Assembly (NCBI GenBank): GCA_030653175.1
Contig: JAURZV010000073.1
Span: 17,033 to 81,032 of the forward strand
Direction of reading: 5' to 3'
DNA length: 64,000 bases
From: Methylobacter sp.
Lineage (GTDB): Bacteria > Pseudomonadota > Gammaproteobacteria > Methylococcales > Methylomonadaceae
Shown here: in pieces, positions 25,398-32,894 of the stretch
How the letters are laid out: every line of letters begins with the position of its first letter
Numbering within the stretch: the stretch's first letter is position 1
Notes under the pieces: generated by a model
The model's database searches: none
What the model was told of the DNA's origin: nothing
What the model saw: the letters and a program-made list of their open reading frames with translations, nothing else
Translations under genes and position numbers: made by a program

Positions 25398-25503
25398 CTA
25401 GTTCCCAAGCTCAAGCTTGGGAATTCGGTTTTGGAAGCTCCAGCTTCCTGTCTCGCGAAGCCGGAGCTTCGCCTTTCTAGGTTCACAATCTGGAGATTGG
25501 AAA
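25398..25503. repeat. GTTCCCAAGC / AGCTCCAGCTT composite palindromic repeat, copy 2
   Basis: GTTCCCAAGCTCAAGCTTGG, then GAAGCTCCAGCTTCCTGTCT and GAAGCCGGAGCTTCG, ending GGAGATTGGGAACC. It shares order and sequence of hairpins with 14811-14897. Confidence 0.7.
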
Positions 25504-25572
25504 CCAGCAAAAAGGAGGTAAAACTAATAACAAGCCAACAACCTGAAAAAACGATGTTATTTTAACTATTTT

Positions 25573-25747
25573 GGTAACTGCTCATACCTTATTTTAAGCG
25601 CAAAGCTGATTTTGAAACGTCCAAAGCTAGCTTTGGACTCCAGAAAACGTGAATGTCGGAGTTCAAAGCTAGCTTTGAACCTTACGGTTTTAAACAGCAC
25701 GTTTTATGGTGCTCAGGATCGGGCGTCTGCTAGGGTGAGCAGTTACC
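25573..25747. mobile_element. 175-bp MITE-like element with perfect 12-bp terminal inverted repeats
   Basis: The left end GGTAACTGCTCA (25573-25584) is the exact complement of the right end TGAGCAGTTACC (25736-25747). Both ends are flanked by the direct repeat TATTTT (25567-25572 and 25748-25753), a plausible target-site duplication. The interior contains CCAAAGCTAGCTTTGG and AGTTCAAAGCTAGCTTTGAA palindromes and has no coding capacity. It interrupts a leader that is otherwise continuous as AACTATTGAATTA at 25211 and 30540. A relative lies at 5153-5287. Confidence 0.8.
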
Positions 25748-25774
25748 TATTTTGAATTACTCTGGAGAAAACCC

Positions 25775-26116
25775 ATGAAAACAAAGTTACTGATTACCCT
25801 GCTTTTAGCTATTGGTTTGTTGTCCGCATGTGCCGAATTTGACCCGCATTCTATGGATATGAACCTGGCGGTACATAACGCAAAAACCAAAGCCGATCAT
25901 GAGGCGCTGGCACAACACTATGAGGAAGTGGCGCAAGAAATGCAGCTTAAGGTTGAGGAACACAAGAAAATCCTGAGTGAATACGAGCGCGAGCCGTGGT
26001 TGATTGGTAAGCAGCAGGCAACCGGGTTCGGAGTCCATTGCCAAAGGCTGATTGATGTCTATGAAAAAGCCGCCGAGGAAAACCTGGAAATGGCGAAAAT
26101 GCATCGCCAGATGTAA
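25775..26116 (+). CDS. Small lipoprotein, intact member of a local three-copy family
   Basis: A 113-residue lipoprotein: signal MKTKLLITLLLAIGLLSACA with lipobox LLSAC, then a helical, charged region (ADHEALAQHYEEVAQEMQLK, later HCQRLIDVYEKAAEENLEMA) likely to form a coiled coil. Two broken relatives lie at 26216-26556 and 30569-30907. The start has CTCTGGAGAAAACCC upstream. It lies just after the MITE-like element and is followed by a hairpin terminator. Similar short lipoproteins accompany metal-resistance genes, but no function is established here. Confidence 0.75.
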   Translation: MKTKLLITLLLAIGLLSACAEFDPHSMDMNLAVHNAKTKADHEALAQHYEEVAQEMQLKVEEHKKILSEYEREPWLIGKQQATGFGVHCQRLIDVYEKAAEENLEMAKMHRQM

Positions 26117-26128
26117 CGCTTCACACAA

Positions 26129-26160
26129 GCCAGGGGATGGAAATGCTACCATCTCCTGGC
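26129..26160 (+). terminator. Hairpin after the lipoprotein gene
   Basis: GCCAGGGGATGG and CCATCTCCTGGC pair across an 8-nt loop, 12 bp after the stop. A matching hairpin (AGGGGATGG/CCATCCCCT) follows the pseudogene at 30569-30907, so it was duplicated with the gene. No long U-run is present. Confidence 0.5.
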
Positions 26161-26215
26161 AATGATGTAAGAATCCTTTTATAAAAACAGCACATCTGTG
26201 CTTTGGGGAAAATCC

Positions 26216-26556
26216 ATGAAAACAAAGTTACTAATTACCCTGCTTTGAGTTCTTGGTTTGCTGTCTGCCTGTAGCGAAATGAACCCTCATCCGATGGATA
26301 ATGAGGCTAGCCGTGCAAAACGCAGTATCCAAAGCCGATCATGAGGCGCTGGCGAAACACTATGAGGAAACGACGAAAGAAATGCAGCTTAAAGTTGAAA
26401 CTTCTTAGCCAGTATCAGTCAATAGGCTATCTCTACGGAAGACCGCCGGATGATTTTGTGGAATATTTTAAAGATCATTGCCAAAGGCTGATTAATGCCT
26501 ATGAAAAAGCTGTCGAGGAAAATTTGAGCATGGCAAATTTGCATCGCCAGATGTAA
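26216..26556 (+). pseudogene. Decayed copy of the small lipoprotein gene (copy 2)
   Basis: Starts like the intact gene (MKTKLLITLL) but codon 11 is TGA. After the restored VLGLLSACSEMNPHPMD an inserted base shifts the frame, and about 10 bp are missing after KVE, after which the family C-terminus KLLSQYQSIGYLYG...EENLSMANLHRQM resumes. At least three independent lesions mean it is no longer functional. The C-terminal part appears in the track as a 71-residue ORF. Confidence 0.85.
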
Positions 26557-26605
26557 ACGCGTCACTCTCTCGGGCGGTTGTTACCTGTGACTAATGAAAA
26601 ATCAA

Positions 26606-26702
26606 GGGTGGGCAAAAAAGCCTGCCCACCCGTGGCTATGCTGACGCGACCTTTTGCGTCGTTGCACTCGTTGGGTTAGCTTGACAACCCATCATGCGGG
26701 TG
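26606..26702. repeat. Direct repeat left of the nuclease-like gene
   Basis: A GGGTGGGC-AAAAAAGCCT-GCCCACCC hairpin followed by GCTATGCTGACGCGACCTTT and TTGCACTCGTTGGGTTAGCT. Almost the same 90 bp recur at 28147-28239, so the two copies flank the gene at 26826-28070. Confidence 0.85.
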
Positions 26703-26825
26703 GTTAAAGCTTAGCGTACGATTTTTTCCGTTTCGTGAGTTGCCCCCTTTTATGCCAAGCATGGTGCATTTAAACCCATAATTTCAGCCAGTCGTCAATG
26801 CGTAACTTCTATAAAAGAATAAAAG

Positions 26826-28070
26826 ATGAACAACTTCTTACAAATAATTACACAATATAAAACCGATACGCAGAGTGTTTACAATACTTGGTTTATTGAT
26901 AATGACCAACGGCTCAAAGCTTTTCGCACCATTCGCAGAGGGGTTTTGCAGGTGGTGGAAGATATTAAAAACAAAACTTTTCCAAATGATTTTAAGGGAA
27001 GTTCTTTAGAATTTGTTTTGAACTGCATTGCTGAGCAAAAACAAGTATTTGTGGGAGTATCACACCCTTTTTATTGGAAACCTAAATTACGCATACCCGA
27101 TATTTACGAAAATCCAATAAATAAAATTGCCTTTGGTCAATTCTTAGAAAACTGCATCAATGCTAAATCGGAAGAACAAATTATTAAAGAAATAGTACGA
27201 TTAGATGCTCTAAAAATAAAAGGTTTGGGTCCAGCCGTAGGAAGTATTTTATACTTTTTGCATCCTACTTTGTTCCCGCCTTTCAATACTGCCATCGTCA
27301 ATGGGTTTAACACTTTATTTAACGACAAAAAGAAATTAGGGTCTTGGACAGAATACCTAAAAATCAGAGAAATATTGATTGAAACCAACAACAAACACAA
27401 AGCTCAACTTTCTAACGATTTGGGAGCGATTGCGGGTTTGTGTTTTGAAATTGGTACACAAAAAATGCTTATCGGCAATGATGAATATTTAAGTGAAGAC
27501 GAACGAAATAAGTTAGAGAAAAACATTGAAAAACGCCAAAAAGAAATTCAAGACGAAAAACAGGAAGAAAACCTACATTCTGAAATGCAGTTTCATCTTT
27601 TGAAAATCGGTCAAAGCTTGGGTTATGATGCTTTTGTGGCTTCAAATGATCGATCAAGGTCTTATGCAGGAAGTAGTTTTTCGTTTATGAGTCCCGATAA
27701 ATTCCCCGCTATCGATTGTGATAAAGAAACCGCCAGTACTATCAAATTGATAGATGTATTATGGTTTGAGAAAGGGACAAATAATGTGATTTGTGCCTTT
27801 GAAGTTGAAAAAAGCACCAGTATCTATTCAGGAATTTTACGACTGACCGACCTTTCTTATTCCATCGCTATCGGCAATGAAACTTTTTATTTGGTTGTAC
27901 CCGATAGTAGAGAAAGGGACGTAATTATGCAACTCTCACGTCCTTCAATCAAGCAAATCAAAATTCCAATCAAATACATTTTATTTTCAGAACTTCGGCA
28001 GCACTGCGATGCTCTTTGTAAGTTTGGTGACAGCCACCAAATTATGAAAAAAATTGCAAAAACTGTATGA
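26826..28070 (+). CDS. AT-rich orphan protein with a restriction-nuclease-like C-terminal domain
   Basis: A 414-residue protein of strikingly A-rich codon use compared with neighbours. Residues 125-180 contain LKIKGLGPAVGSILYFL, a helix-hairpin-helix-like DNA-binding pattern. Residues 310-360 read IDVLWFEKG...VICAFEVEKSTSIYSG, which fits a PD-(D/E)xK-type nuclease core (D ... E-x-E-K) as in type II restriction-like enzymes. A charged helix (about 225-250) links the two. No methyltransferase is adjacent. Direct repeats flank the gene. A defence or mobile-element role is an inference; the exact family is unknown to me. Confidence 0.6.
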   Translation: MNNFLQIITQYKTDTQSVYNTWFIDNDQRLKAFRTIRRGVLQVVEDIKNKTFPNDFKGSSLEFVLNCIAEQKQVFVGVSHPFYWKPKLRIPDIYENPINKIAFGQFLENCINAKSEEQIIKEIVRLDALKIKGLGPAVGSILYFLHPTLFPPFNTAIVNGFNTLFNDKKKLGSWTEYLKIREILIETNNKHKAQLSNDLGAIAGLCFEIGTQKMLIGNDEYLSEDERNKLEKNIEKRQKEIQDEKQEENLHSEMQFHLLKIGQSLGYDAFVASNDRSRSYAGSSFSFMSPDKFPAIDCDKETASTIKLIDVLWFEKGTNNVICAFEVEKSTSIYSGILRLTDLSYSIAIGNETFYLVVPDSRERDVIMQLSRPSIKQIKIPIKYILFSELRQHCDALCKFGDSHQIMKKIAKTV

Positions 28071-28098
28071 GGTATAAGATAGAAGTCAAATGCGCAAT

Positions 28099-28149
28099 GC
28101 TTTTCTGCCCACCACATTGATGAATTCATACTTTTGGTGTTATGAACGG
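28099..28149. repeat. CTTTTCTGCCCACC interspersed repeat, copy 1
   Basis: GCTTTTCTGCCCACCACATT and following bases (GATGAATTCA--CTTTTGGTGTTATGAACGGTG) match 31989-32040 with few differences. This copy runs directly into the right-hand direct repeat of the nuclease-like gene. Confidence 0.75.
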
Positions 28150-28239
28150 TGGGCAAAAAAGCCTGTCCACTGGCTATGCTGGCGCGACCTTTTGCGTCAT
28201 TGCACTCGTTGGGTTAGCTTGGCAACCAATCAATGCGGG
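28147..28239. repeat. Direct repeat right of the nuclease-like gene
   Basis: The second copy of the 26606-26702 repeat, beginning GGTGGGCAAAAAAGCCTG and ending GCAACCAATCAATGCGGG. Differences are scattered point changes, with a shortened hairpin arm. Confidence 0.85.
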
Positions 28240-28334
28240 AGCTGGAAGAAAAAATGGATAAAGAACTTGAGCTTGGATTCTTTGTGGCGCTTGAAAAGAC
28301 CTTGCATACAATTGATTTAACCAGAGGAGATTAA
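28233..28334 (+). pseudogene. 33-codon fragment preceding the YHS gene
   Basis: A frame MRELEEKMDKELELGFFVAL continues EKTLHTIDLTRGD and stops at 28332-28334, directly abutting the YHS-domain ATG. Its first codons lie at the edge of the direct repeat, suggesting that a longer gene was cut by the repeat and only its 3' end remains. No family was recognised. Confidence 0.35.
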
Positions 28335-28484
28335 ATGATGGTTCAAGATCCGGTTTGCCTAATGCAATTTTCTCCGCGCGAGGCAAAAACAACCGCTGAA
28401 TACGAAGGGAAACTGTATTATTTCTGCTCTCCTTCCTGCCGGAATACTTTTCTCAGCCAGCCAGCCAGCCTTATATCAAAATAA
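28335..28484 (+). CDS. YHS-domain metal-binding protein
   Basis: A 49-residue protein not in the track: DPVCLMQF near the start and YYFCSPSCRNTF at the end form the YHS domain (C-x-M ... Y-F-C-S-x-x-C), found alone or in copper ATPases and thought to bind metal. The GAGGAGATTAA preceding the ATG is a good ribosome-binding site. It ends 10 bp before the LOG-family gene and is likely co-transcribed with it in this metal-resistance region. Confidence 0.75.
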   Translation: MMVQDPVCLMQFSPREAKTTAEYEGKLYYFCSPSCRNTFLSQPASLISK

Positions 28485-28494
28485 AGTCACCTCG

Positions 28495-28983
28495 ATGCAC
28501 TTAACTGTAGGGGTCATGGGTTCAGCCGGTAACGAAGCAGCAGACGATGTCAAAGAGAAATCCATGATTCTGGGTCAGAGTATTGCACAACGTGGCTTCG
28601 TATTAATAACGGGTGCGTGCCCTGGCTTGCCCTATGAATGTGCCCGTGGTGCGAAACAAGCAGGAGGATTATCCATTGGTATTTCGCCGGCTTTGAGCTT
28701 GGATGAACATATACACAAGTACCGGTCGCCAGCTGACGTTTATGATGTCCTTATCTATACAGGTAGTGGCTTGATGGGGCGTGAAGTGACGAATATACGC
28801 TCAAGTGATATGGTTGTAATCCTCGGAGGACGTTCCGGTACATTAGGGGAGTTTGCTATTGCTTTTGATGAAGGCAAGTTGATCGGGGTATTACAAGGCA
28901 GTGGTGGAATTGCTGATCAGATTCAGGATCTTGTGGCTAGTTTTCAGTTTTCAGTTTTCAGAAAGATAGCGGTGCACGTTTAG
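28495..28983 (+). CDS. LOG/SLOG-family nucleotide-binding protein, frameshifted near its C-terminus
   Basis: A 162-residue product with the Rossmann-like SLOG fold: VGVMGSAGNEA at the start, TGACPGLPYECARGAKQAGG, and the family motif GGRSGTLGEFAIAFDEGK. It resembles the TIGR00725 subgroup, of unknown substrate. At 28941-28961 three tandem TTTTCAG heptamers shift the frame. With one or four units the frame would continue SFQKDSGARLVYSADPLKLI to a stop at 29094-29096, giving a protein about 35-40 residues longer. It may therefore be a pseudogene or a switchable gene. Confidence 0.75.
   Translation: MHLTVGVMGSAGNEAADDVKEKSMILGQSIAQRGFVLITGACPGLPYECARGAKQAGGLSIGISPALSLDEHIHKYRSPADVYDVLIYTGSGLMGREVTNIRSSDMVVILGGRSGTLGEFAIAFDEGKLIGVLQGSGGIADQIQDLVASFQFSVFRKIAVHV
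28941..28961 (+). repeat. Tandem heptamer (TTTTCAG)3 inside the LOG gene
   Basis: Three perfect 7-bp units. Since 7 is not a multiple of 3, unit gain or loss changes the reading frame. Removing two units or adding one restores the conserved C-terminus. Confidence 0.85.
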
Positions 28984-29329
28984 TATATTCAGCCGATCCA
29001 TTGAAGTTAATCGACGAAATGGCAAAGTTATATACAGAACGTCATTATCAACGTCCTTCCTGTTTCTGCGACGAGATACCTGCAGGCGCAGGCTGAATTG
29101 ATCCACTCAATTGTACTAAACCGGTTTATGCAGTAGTTTTTACCGCTCATAAGCATTGACCAAACCCTGGAAGATTACGGAAATGTAATGTCTCGGTCAG
29201 CCTCCCGTAAGGAACAACCGTTTAAACTGGCTACATTCAAATAATCGCCCCGGAAACAGACATGAAATCAGTTCCAGGCGGACGGCAGTACCCGCGTTTT
29301 TGCCAGACACTAAACCTAGGAGAAAATCC

Positions 29330-29458
29330 ATGAAAAGTTTGATTACCCTCGTCCTTGGCACCCTCGTCGTCGCAGGCTTTTCCGCGCACAGCATCGCCAC
29401 TACAGACCTTACATTCCCATTTTTGTATGATATAAATTCTTTGGTGAATTCATCATGA
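29330..29458 (+). pseudogene. Signal-peptide fragment of a secreted protein
   Basis: An ATG preceded by CTAGGAGAAAATCC opens MKSLITLVLGTLVVAGFSAH, a classical signal peptide, followed by SIATTDLTFPFLYD and an early stop. The tail is not protein-like, so this is probably the 5' end of a truncated exported protein. Confidence 0.4.
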
Positions 29459-29540
29459 GTTTCCTCATCTATTGAACTTTAGGCGGTTCTCAGATTGGGA
29501 GACTCACGATGATTCCCGGAATTGTCCAACTCTGGGAGTT

Positions 29541-29562
29541 CCCCCGGCAAACCCGGGGGTTT
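29541..29562 (+). terminator. GC-rich hairpin before the DUF2933 gene
   Basis: CCCCCGG and CCGGGGG pair over a 5-nt loop and are followed by TTT. It lies 35 bp upstream of the DUF2933 start. Confidence 0.5.
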
Positions 29563-29596
29563 ACATTTGATTAATCAGACAAAAAAGGAGAGCATC

Positions 29597-29830
29597 ATGA
29601 CTGATGAGCACGAGATGCACCACATCGCCAAGGGCAGATGGGTGTTTTACGGGTTTCTTTTAATTGCCGGATTCCTGCTGTTTACAGAGCACCGTGCCCA
29701 TGTGCTTGGCATCCTGCCTTACCTGTTCCTGCTGGCATGTCCACTGATGCATTTGTTCATGCATCACGGTCACGATGGCCATGGCCATCATGCCCAGAAC
29801 CACGACACAATCGAAGGAGACAGGAAATGA
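29597..29830 (+). CDS. DUF2933-type small membrane protein
   Basis: A 77-residue protein with a charged His-containing N-terminus ([14 protein letters not shown]), two hydrophobic helices and a His-rich cytoplasmic or periplasmic tail ([18 protein letters not shown]). This layout matches DUF2933 proteins of metal-resistance loci. I choose the ATG at 29597, which has AAAGGAGAG upstream, over the track start. The stop overlaps the next ATG by 4 nt (ATGA). Confidence 0.75.
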   Translation: MTDEHEMHHIAKGRWVFYGFLLIAGFLLFTEHRAHVLGILPYLFLLACPLMHLFMHHGHDGHGHHAQNHDTIEGDRK

Positions 29831-30462
29831 ACACTCCACCCCCGGCCTACGGACTCTGGTCGCTGGTCATCATCAACTCGCTGGTATTCATCATCTTCGC
29901 CTTCAGCTTCGCCAAGCCGCAAAGCAAGCGCGACTGGCGCTCTTTCGGCGCCTTCTCGGCCTTCATTGTGGCACTGTTCACCGAGATGTACGGCTTCCCG
30001 CTTACCATTTATCTGCTTTCCGGATGGCTCGCCAAGCGCATTCCCGGTATCGATCCGTTTTCGCATGACGCCGGCCATCTGCTGGAAGACCTGTTCGGCT
30101 GGCGCGGCAACCCGCACTTCGGACCATTTCACCTGATTAGCAGCGTTCTGATCGTTGCAGGGTTCTTTCTGTTATCCAGCGCATGGCGGGTGCTGTACCG
30201 GGCGCAACGCCAGCATACCTTGGCCACAACCGGACCCTATGCAAAAATCCGGCATCCGCAGTACGCCGGGTTCGTGATGATCATGTTCGGATTTCTGCTG
30301 CAATGGCCGACAATCGTGACAGTGGCGATGTTTCCGATTTTGCTCTACATGTACGTTCGACTTGCCCGAACCGAAGAGAAAGAAGCCTATGCTGAATCTG
30401 GGGAGAAATATTCAAAATATGCAGATCGTGTACCGGCATTCTTTCCACGATTCAACATTTAA
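29827..30462 (+). CDS. Isoprenylcysteine methyltransferase-like (ICMT/PEMT family) membrane protein
   Basis: A 211-residue protein with about five membrane helices and the C-terminal ICMT-like signature [15 protein letters not shown]...[21 protein letters not shown]. Bacterial members are methyltransferases of unknown substrate, often next to DUF2933 proteins in copper-resistance clusters. The start ATG at 29827 overlaps the DUF2933 stop, implying coupled translation; the longer track ORF from 29638 is the DUF2933 gene read in another frame. Confidence 0.8.
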   Translation: MNTPPPAYGLWSLVIINSLVFIIFAFSFAKPQSKRDWRSFGAFSAFIVALFTEMYGFPLTIYLLSGWLAKRIPGIDPFSHDAGHLLEDLFGWRGNPHFGPFHLISSVLIVAGFFLLSSAWRVLYRAQRQHTLATTGPYAKIRHPQYAGFVMIMFGFLLQWPTIVTVAMFPILLYMYVRLARTEEKEAYAESGEKYSKYADRVPAFFPRFNI

Positions 30463-30568
30463 ATGGCGGATGATGTGGCGATGTCATTACCAACTGAACA
30501 CTGAACTATACGTTAACAATCTGAAAAACAATGTCGTTTTAACTATTGAATTACTCTGGAGAAAACCC

Positions 30569-30907
30569 ATGAAAACAAAGTTACTGATTACCCTGCTTTT
30601 GGCTCTTGGATTACTGTCTGCTTGCGCCGAGATGAACCCGCATCCGATGGATATGAGTCAAGCCGTGTAAAACGCGGAAACCAAAGCCGATCATGAGGCG
30701 CTGGCGCAACACTATGAGGAAGCGGCGAAAGAAATGCAGGATAAAGTTGATGAGCACAAGAAACTTCTTAGTCAATATGAGTCAGAAAGTTATCTCTACG
30801 GTAAACAGGCGCAATATTTAAAAACGCATTGCCGAAGATTGATTAATGTCTATGAAAAAGCTGACGAGGAAAACTTGAGCATGGCAAATCTTCATCGACA
30901 GATGTAA
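30569..30907 (+). pseudogene. Lipoprotein gene copy 3, broken by one nonsense codon
   Basis: The 113-codon frame is intact except for TAA at 30668-30670 where the 26216 copy has CAA (AV-Q-N). Before it stands MKTKLLITLLLALGLLSACA with its lipobox; after it the family sequence ADHEALAQHYEEAAKEMQDK ... ENLSMANLHRQM continues in frame to TAA at 30905-30907. The 50-bp leader and the trailing hairpin are duplicated as well. This is a recent loss by a single C-to-T type change, unless suppressed. Confidence 0.85.
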
Positions 30908-30922
30908 CGCTTCACACCAGCC

Positions 30923-30948
30923 AGGGGATGGGAGTGTTACCATCCCCT
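30923..30948 (+). terminator. Duplicated hairpin after lipoprotein copy 3
   Basis: AGGGGATGG and CCATCCCCT pair over 8 nt; homologous to the hairpin at 26129-26160. Confidence 0.45.
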
Positions 30949-31132
30949 ATACAATTGTACGTGCTGGTACCTTGCTCACCCTGGCTCACGAAACCCGTAG
31001 CATAGTAAAGAGTTGTCGGAGCACTTTACATGTGGGCGTGCTGAAAATAAAACATTAACAAGACGTTAAATACGGGCACCATTTGGATTGCCAGATGGTG
31101 GATTAGTCGCAGTGCAACGAAAGGAATTTTTT

Positions 31133-31258
31133 ATGATGAATTATACAGATGGTTGGATGAGTGGCGGGATGGGCGGAGGAATGTGGATTTGGACGGTGTT
31201 CGGCGTACTGGTGGTGGTTCTGCTGGTCGTCCTGATTATCAAGCTGTCCAAGAAATGA
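31133..31258 (+). CDS. 41-residue Met/Gly/Trp-rich membrane peptide, copy 1
   Basis: A frame not in the track: MMNYTDGWMSGGMGGGMWIW, then one strongly hydrophobic helix and a KLSKK end. Its TGA overlaps the ATG of the next gene (ATGA at 31255-31258). A near-identical protein is encoded at 31806-31931 on the other side of that gene. The Met-rich periplasmic-type start could bind copper, which is a guess from composition. ACGAAAGGAATTTTTT supplies a ribosome-binding site. Confidence 0.7.
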   Translation: MMNYTDGWMSGGMGGGMWIWTVFGVLVVVLLVVLIIKLSKK

Positions 31259-31809
31259 CTGCTGACCGCCACAACGCACCGCAGCACAATCTCCACGCCA
31301 ACCAAGCTGGAAACGCCGGAGACTGCATATCCAGCGCACATTCCAGCCTGCCTTGGTGGCGGTTGGGGCGGTTCTTTGCGACCACGGTGTTAGCGAGTTT
31401 CGTTTTGAACGGAATCTGGGAAATGGCACAGATGCCCGCCTACGTCGAAACGGCGGGATATTCCTGGACGAGCACGCTCGGTTTTTGCACGCGGGCGGCG
31501 GTGGGTGATGTGGGAATCATCTTGGGCATTTACGCGGCGGGCGCGCTGGCCGCTGGCGATCTGGGCTGGGGCCTGCGCGGCCGCTGGAACATTTACGCCA
31601 CAGTGGCTGTTCTGGGGTTGGCTTATGCGGCGCTGGTGGAACATGCGGCGCTGAGCGCCGGGCGCTGGTCATACACCGAGCGCATGCCCATGGTGTCCGT
31701 GCTTGGCGCGGGCCTGTGGCCGCTACTCCAAATGACGCTGTTGCCTCCGCTCACATTCTTGTTTGCCCGGTGGTGGGCTGGTCGTAGCGCAACGAAAGGA
31801 GCTTTATGA
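31255..31809 (+). CDS. Multi-helix membrane protein between two 41-residue peptides
   Basis: A 184-residue protein with a hydrophilic start (MTADRHNAPQHN) and about four membrane segments, including FFATTVLASFVLNGIWEMAQ and GIILGIYAAGALAAGD. No domain name was recognised. I choose the ATG at 31255, which overlaps the upstream stop by 4 nt; the track start at 31153 only reads the upstream gene in another frame. The stop at 31807-31809 overlaps the ATG (31806) of the second 41-residue gene, so three genes are chained by ATGA overlaps. Confidence 0.7.
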   Translation: MTADRHNAPQHNLHANQAGNAGDCISSAHSSLPWWRLGRFFATTVLASFVLNGIWEMAQMPAYVETAGYSWTSTLGFCTRAAVGDVGIILGIYAAGALAAGDLGWGLRGRWNIYATVAVLGLAYAALVEHAALSAGRWSYTERMPMVSVLGAGLWPLLQMTLLPPLTFLFARWWAGRSATKGAL

Positions 31810-31931
31810 TAAATCATACAAACGGATGGATGAGTGGCTGGATGGGCGGAGGGATGTGGATTTGGACGGTGATCGGCGTACTGGTGGTGGTCCTGCTGAT
31901 CGTCGTGATTAACAAGCTGTCCAAGAAATAA
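31806..31931 (+). CDS. 41-residue Met/Gly/Trp-rich membrane peptide, copy 2
   Basis: MINHTNGWMSGWMGGGMWIW followed by a single hydrophobic helix and KLSKK. It differs from copy 1 at only about eight positions. CGAAAGGAGCTTT upstream provides a ribosome-binding site. It is absent from the ORF track because of its size. Confidence 0.7.
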   Translation: MINHTNGWMSGWMGGGMWIWTVIGVLVVVLLIVVINKLSKK

Positions 31932-32278
31932 TCGTGCGACGACATGCCGGAGTCAAGGGCGGGCACCAAACACGGCGCTTTAGACAACGCTTTTCTGCCC
32001 ACCGCATTGATGAATCCAGTGTTTGGTGTTGTAAACGGTGTACCCAAGGGCATAAAGGCAAAAAAGCCTGTAAGCCATTGCCCGTATCGTCTTCGGATGA
32101 GTCCGGATGTTTACTATCTGCTTCGATGATGATTTGAGAGTTACAGAAAAACCCATTTTCAGTTATCCATGGCACCTTCGTCCATTCTTTTGGAATCAAA
32201 AAAGAAAATACGGACAAATCCTTAAGCCTGCATTGCCTACAGGGATGTAGGTAAGGGGCGTGAGCAGGAGCGGAAGCT
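31932..32278. repeat. Repeat-derived intergenic region
   Basis: Holds copy 2 of the CTTTTCTGCCCACC repeat (31989-32040) and a GCCTACAGGGATGTAGGTAA segment reminiscent of sequence at 15.16 and 58.85 kb. The ORFs listed here lie inside these repeats. No gene is supported. Confidence 0.6.
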
Positions 32279-32757
32279 TTGATTTGGGCTAGAGTCCCCG
32301 GGTTGTTTGCAGCGATAGCCATACTCTATGGGGTGCTGGATAGAAAAAGCAGCCCTATAGATCCGGTTCTACGATCCTTGATTACGGTGAGAGTATCGCA
32401 AATAAACGGGTGCCGTTTTTTGATTGATATTAACTCTGCCGTGTTGGCAAAAAGAACGGGCTCCATGAACAAGGTGGAGACCCTTGAACGATGGCGAGAA
32501 AGCGAGTTGTTTGATAACAAAGAAAAGGTTGTCCTGGAATATGCCGAGGCTGTAACTTATACCGCCGGCAGGTTGATGATGCTTTGACTCAGCGTCTGTA
32601 TGAATACTTTAACGAAGATGAAATAGTCGAATTGACCGGACTCATTGCCTTTCAGAATTTATCCAGCAAATTTAACAGTGCCCTGGATTTGCCTGCACAA
32701 GGATTTTGCCGTCTGCCAAAAAGTACAGATCGCAACAATGAAAATCCGAACGTTTAA
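32279..32757 (+). pseudogene. Broken carboxymuconolactone decarboxylase/AhpD-like gene
   Basis: The first frame reads ...GVLDRKSSPIDPVLRSLITV and RVSQINGCRFLIDINSAVLA, the CMD/AhpD core, then YAEAVTYTAG; at about 32567-32570 the frame shifts. The conserved tail ALTQRLYEYFNEDEIVELTG and beyond continues one frame over to TAA at 32755-32757. The usual redox Cys-x-x-Cys pair is reduced to one Cys (NGCRFLID). The upstream end has only a TTG start and abuts repeat sequence. Both ends suggest a decayed gene. Confidence 0.75.
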
Positions 32758-32804
32758 TACAAAAATGGCATTGCCGATTCTCTGCTAATGGAAGGAACAC
32801 CACT

Positions 32805-32894
32805 ATGAATACATGGCCCAAGCTATCGATTACCGAAACCGCAAGCCTTCTTGCGACCGATGTGGAGCAGTATGAGAGAGGTTTATCGTCATGA
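32805..32894 (+). CDS. 29-codon ORF coupled to the methyltransferase remnant
   Basis: MNTWPKLSITETASLLATDV followed by EQYERGLSS, ending in TGA at 32892-32894 that overlaps the methyltransferase ATG (32891). GGAAGGAACACC lies upstream. No family was recognised; it may be a leader peptide or a fragment. Confidence 0.35.
   Translation: MNTWPKLSITETASLLATDVEQYERGLSS

Noticed and set aside
31153-31254. Upstream extension of the 184-residue membrane protein in the track
   Set aside because: These codons only re-read the 41-residue peptide gene in another frame; the ATG at 31255 fits the overlap pattern.
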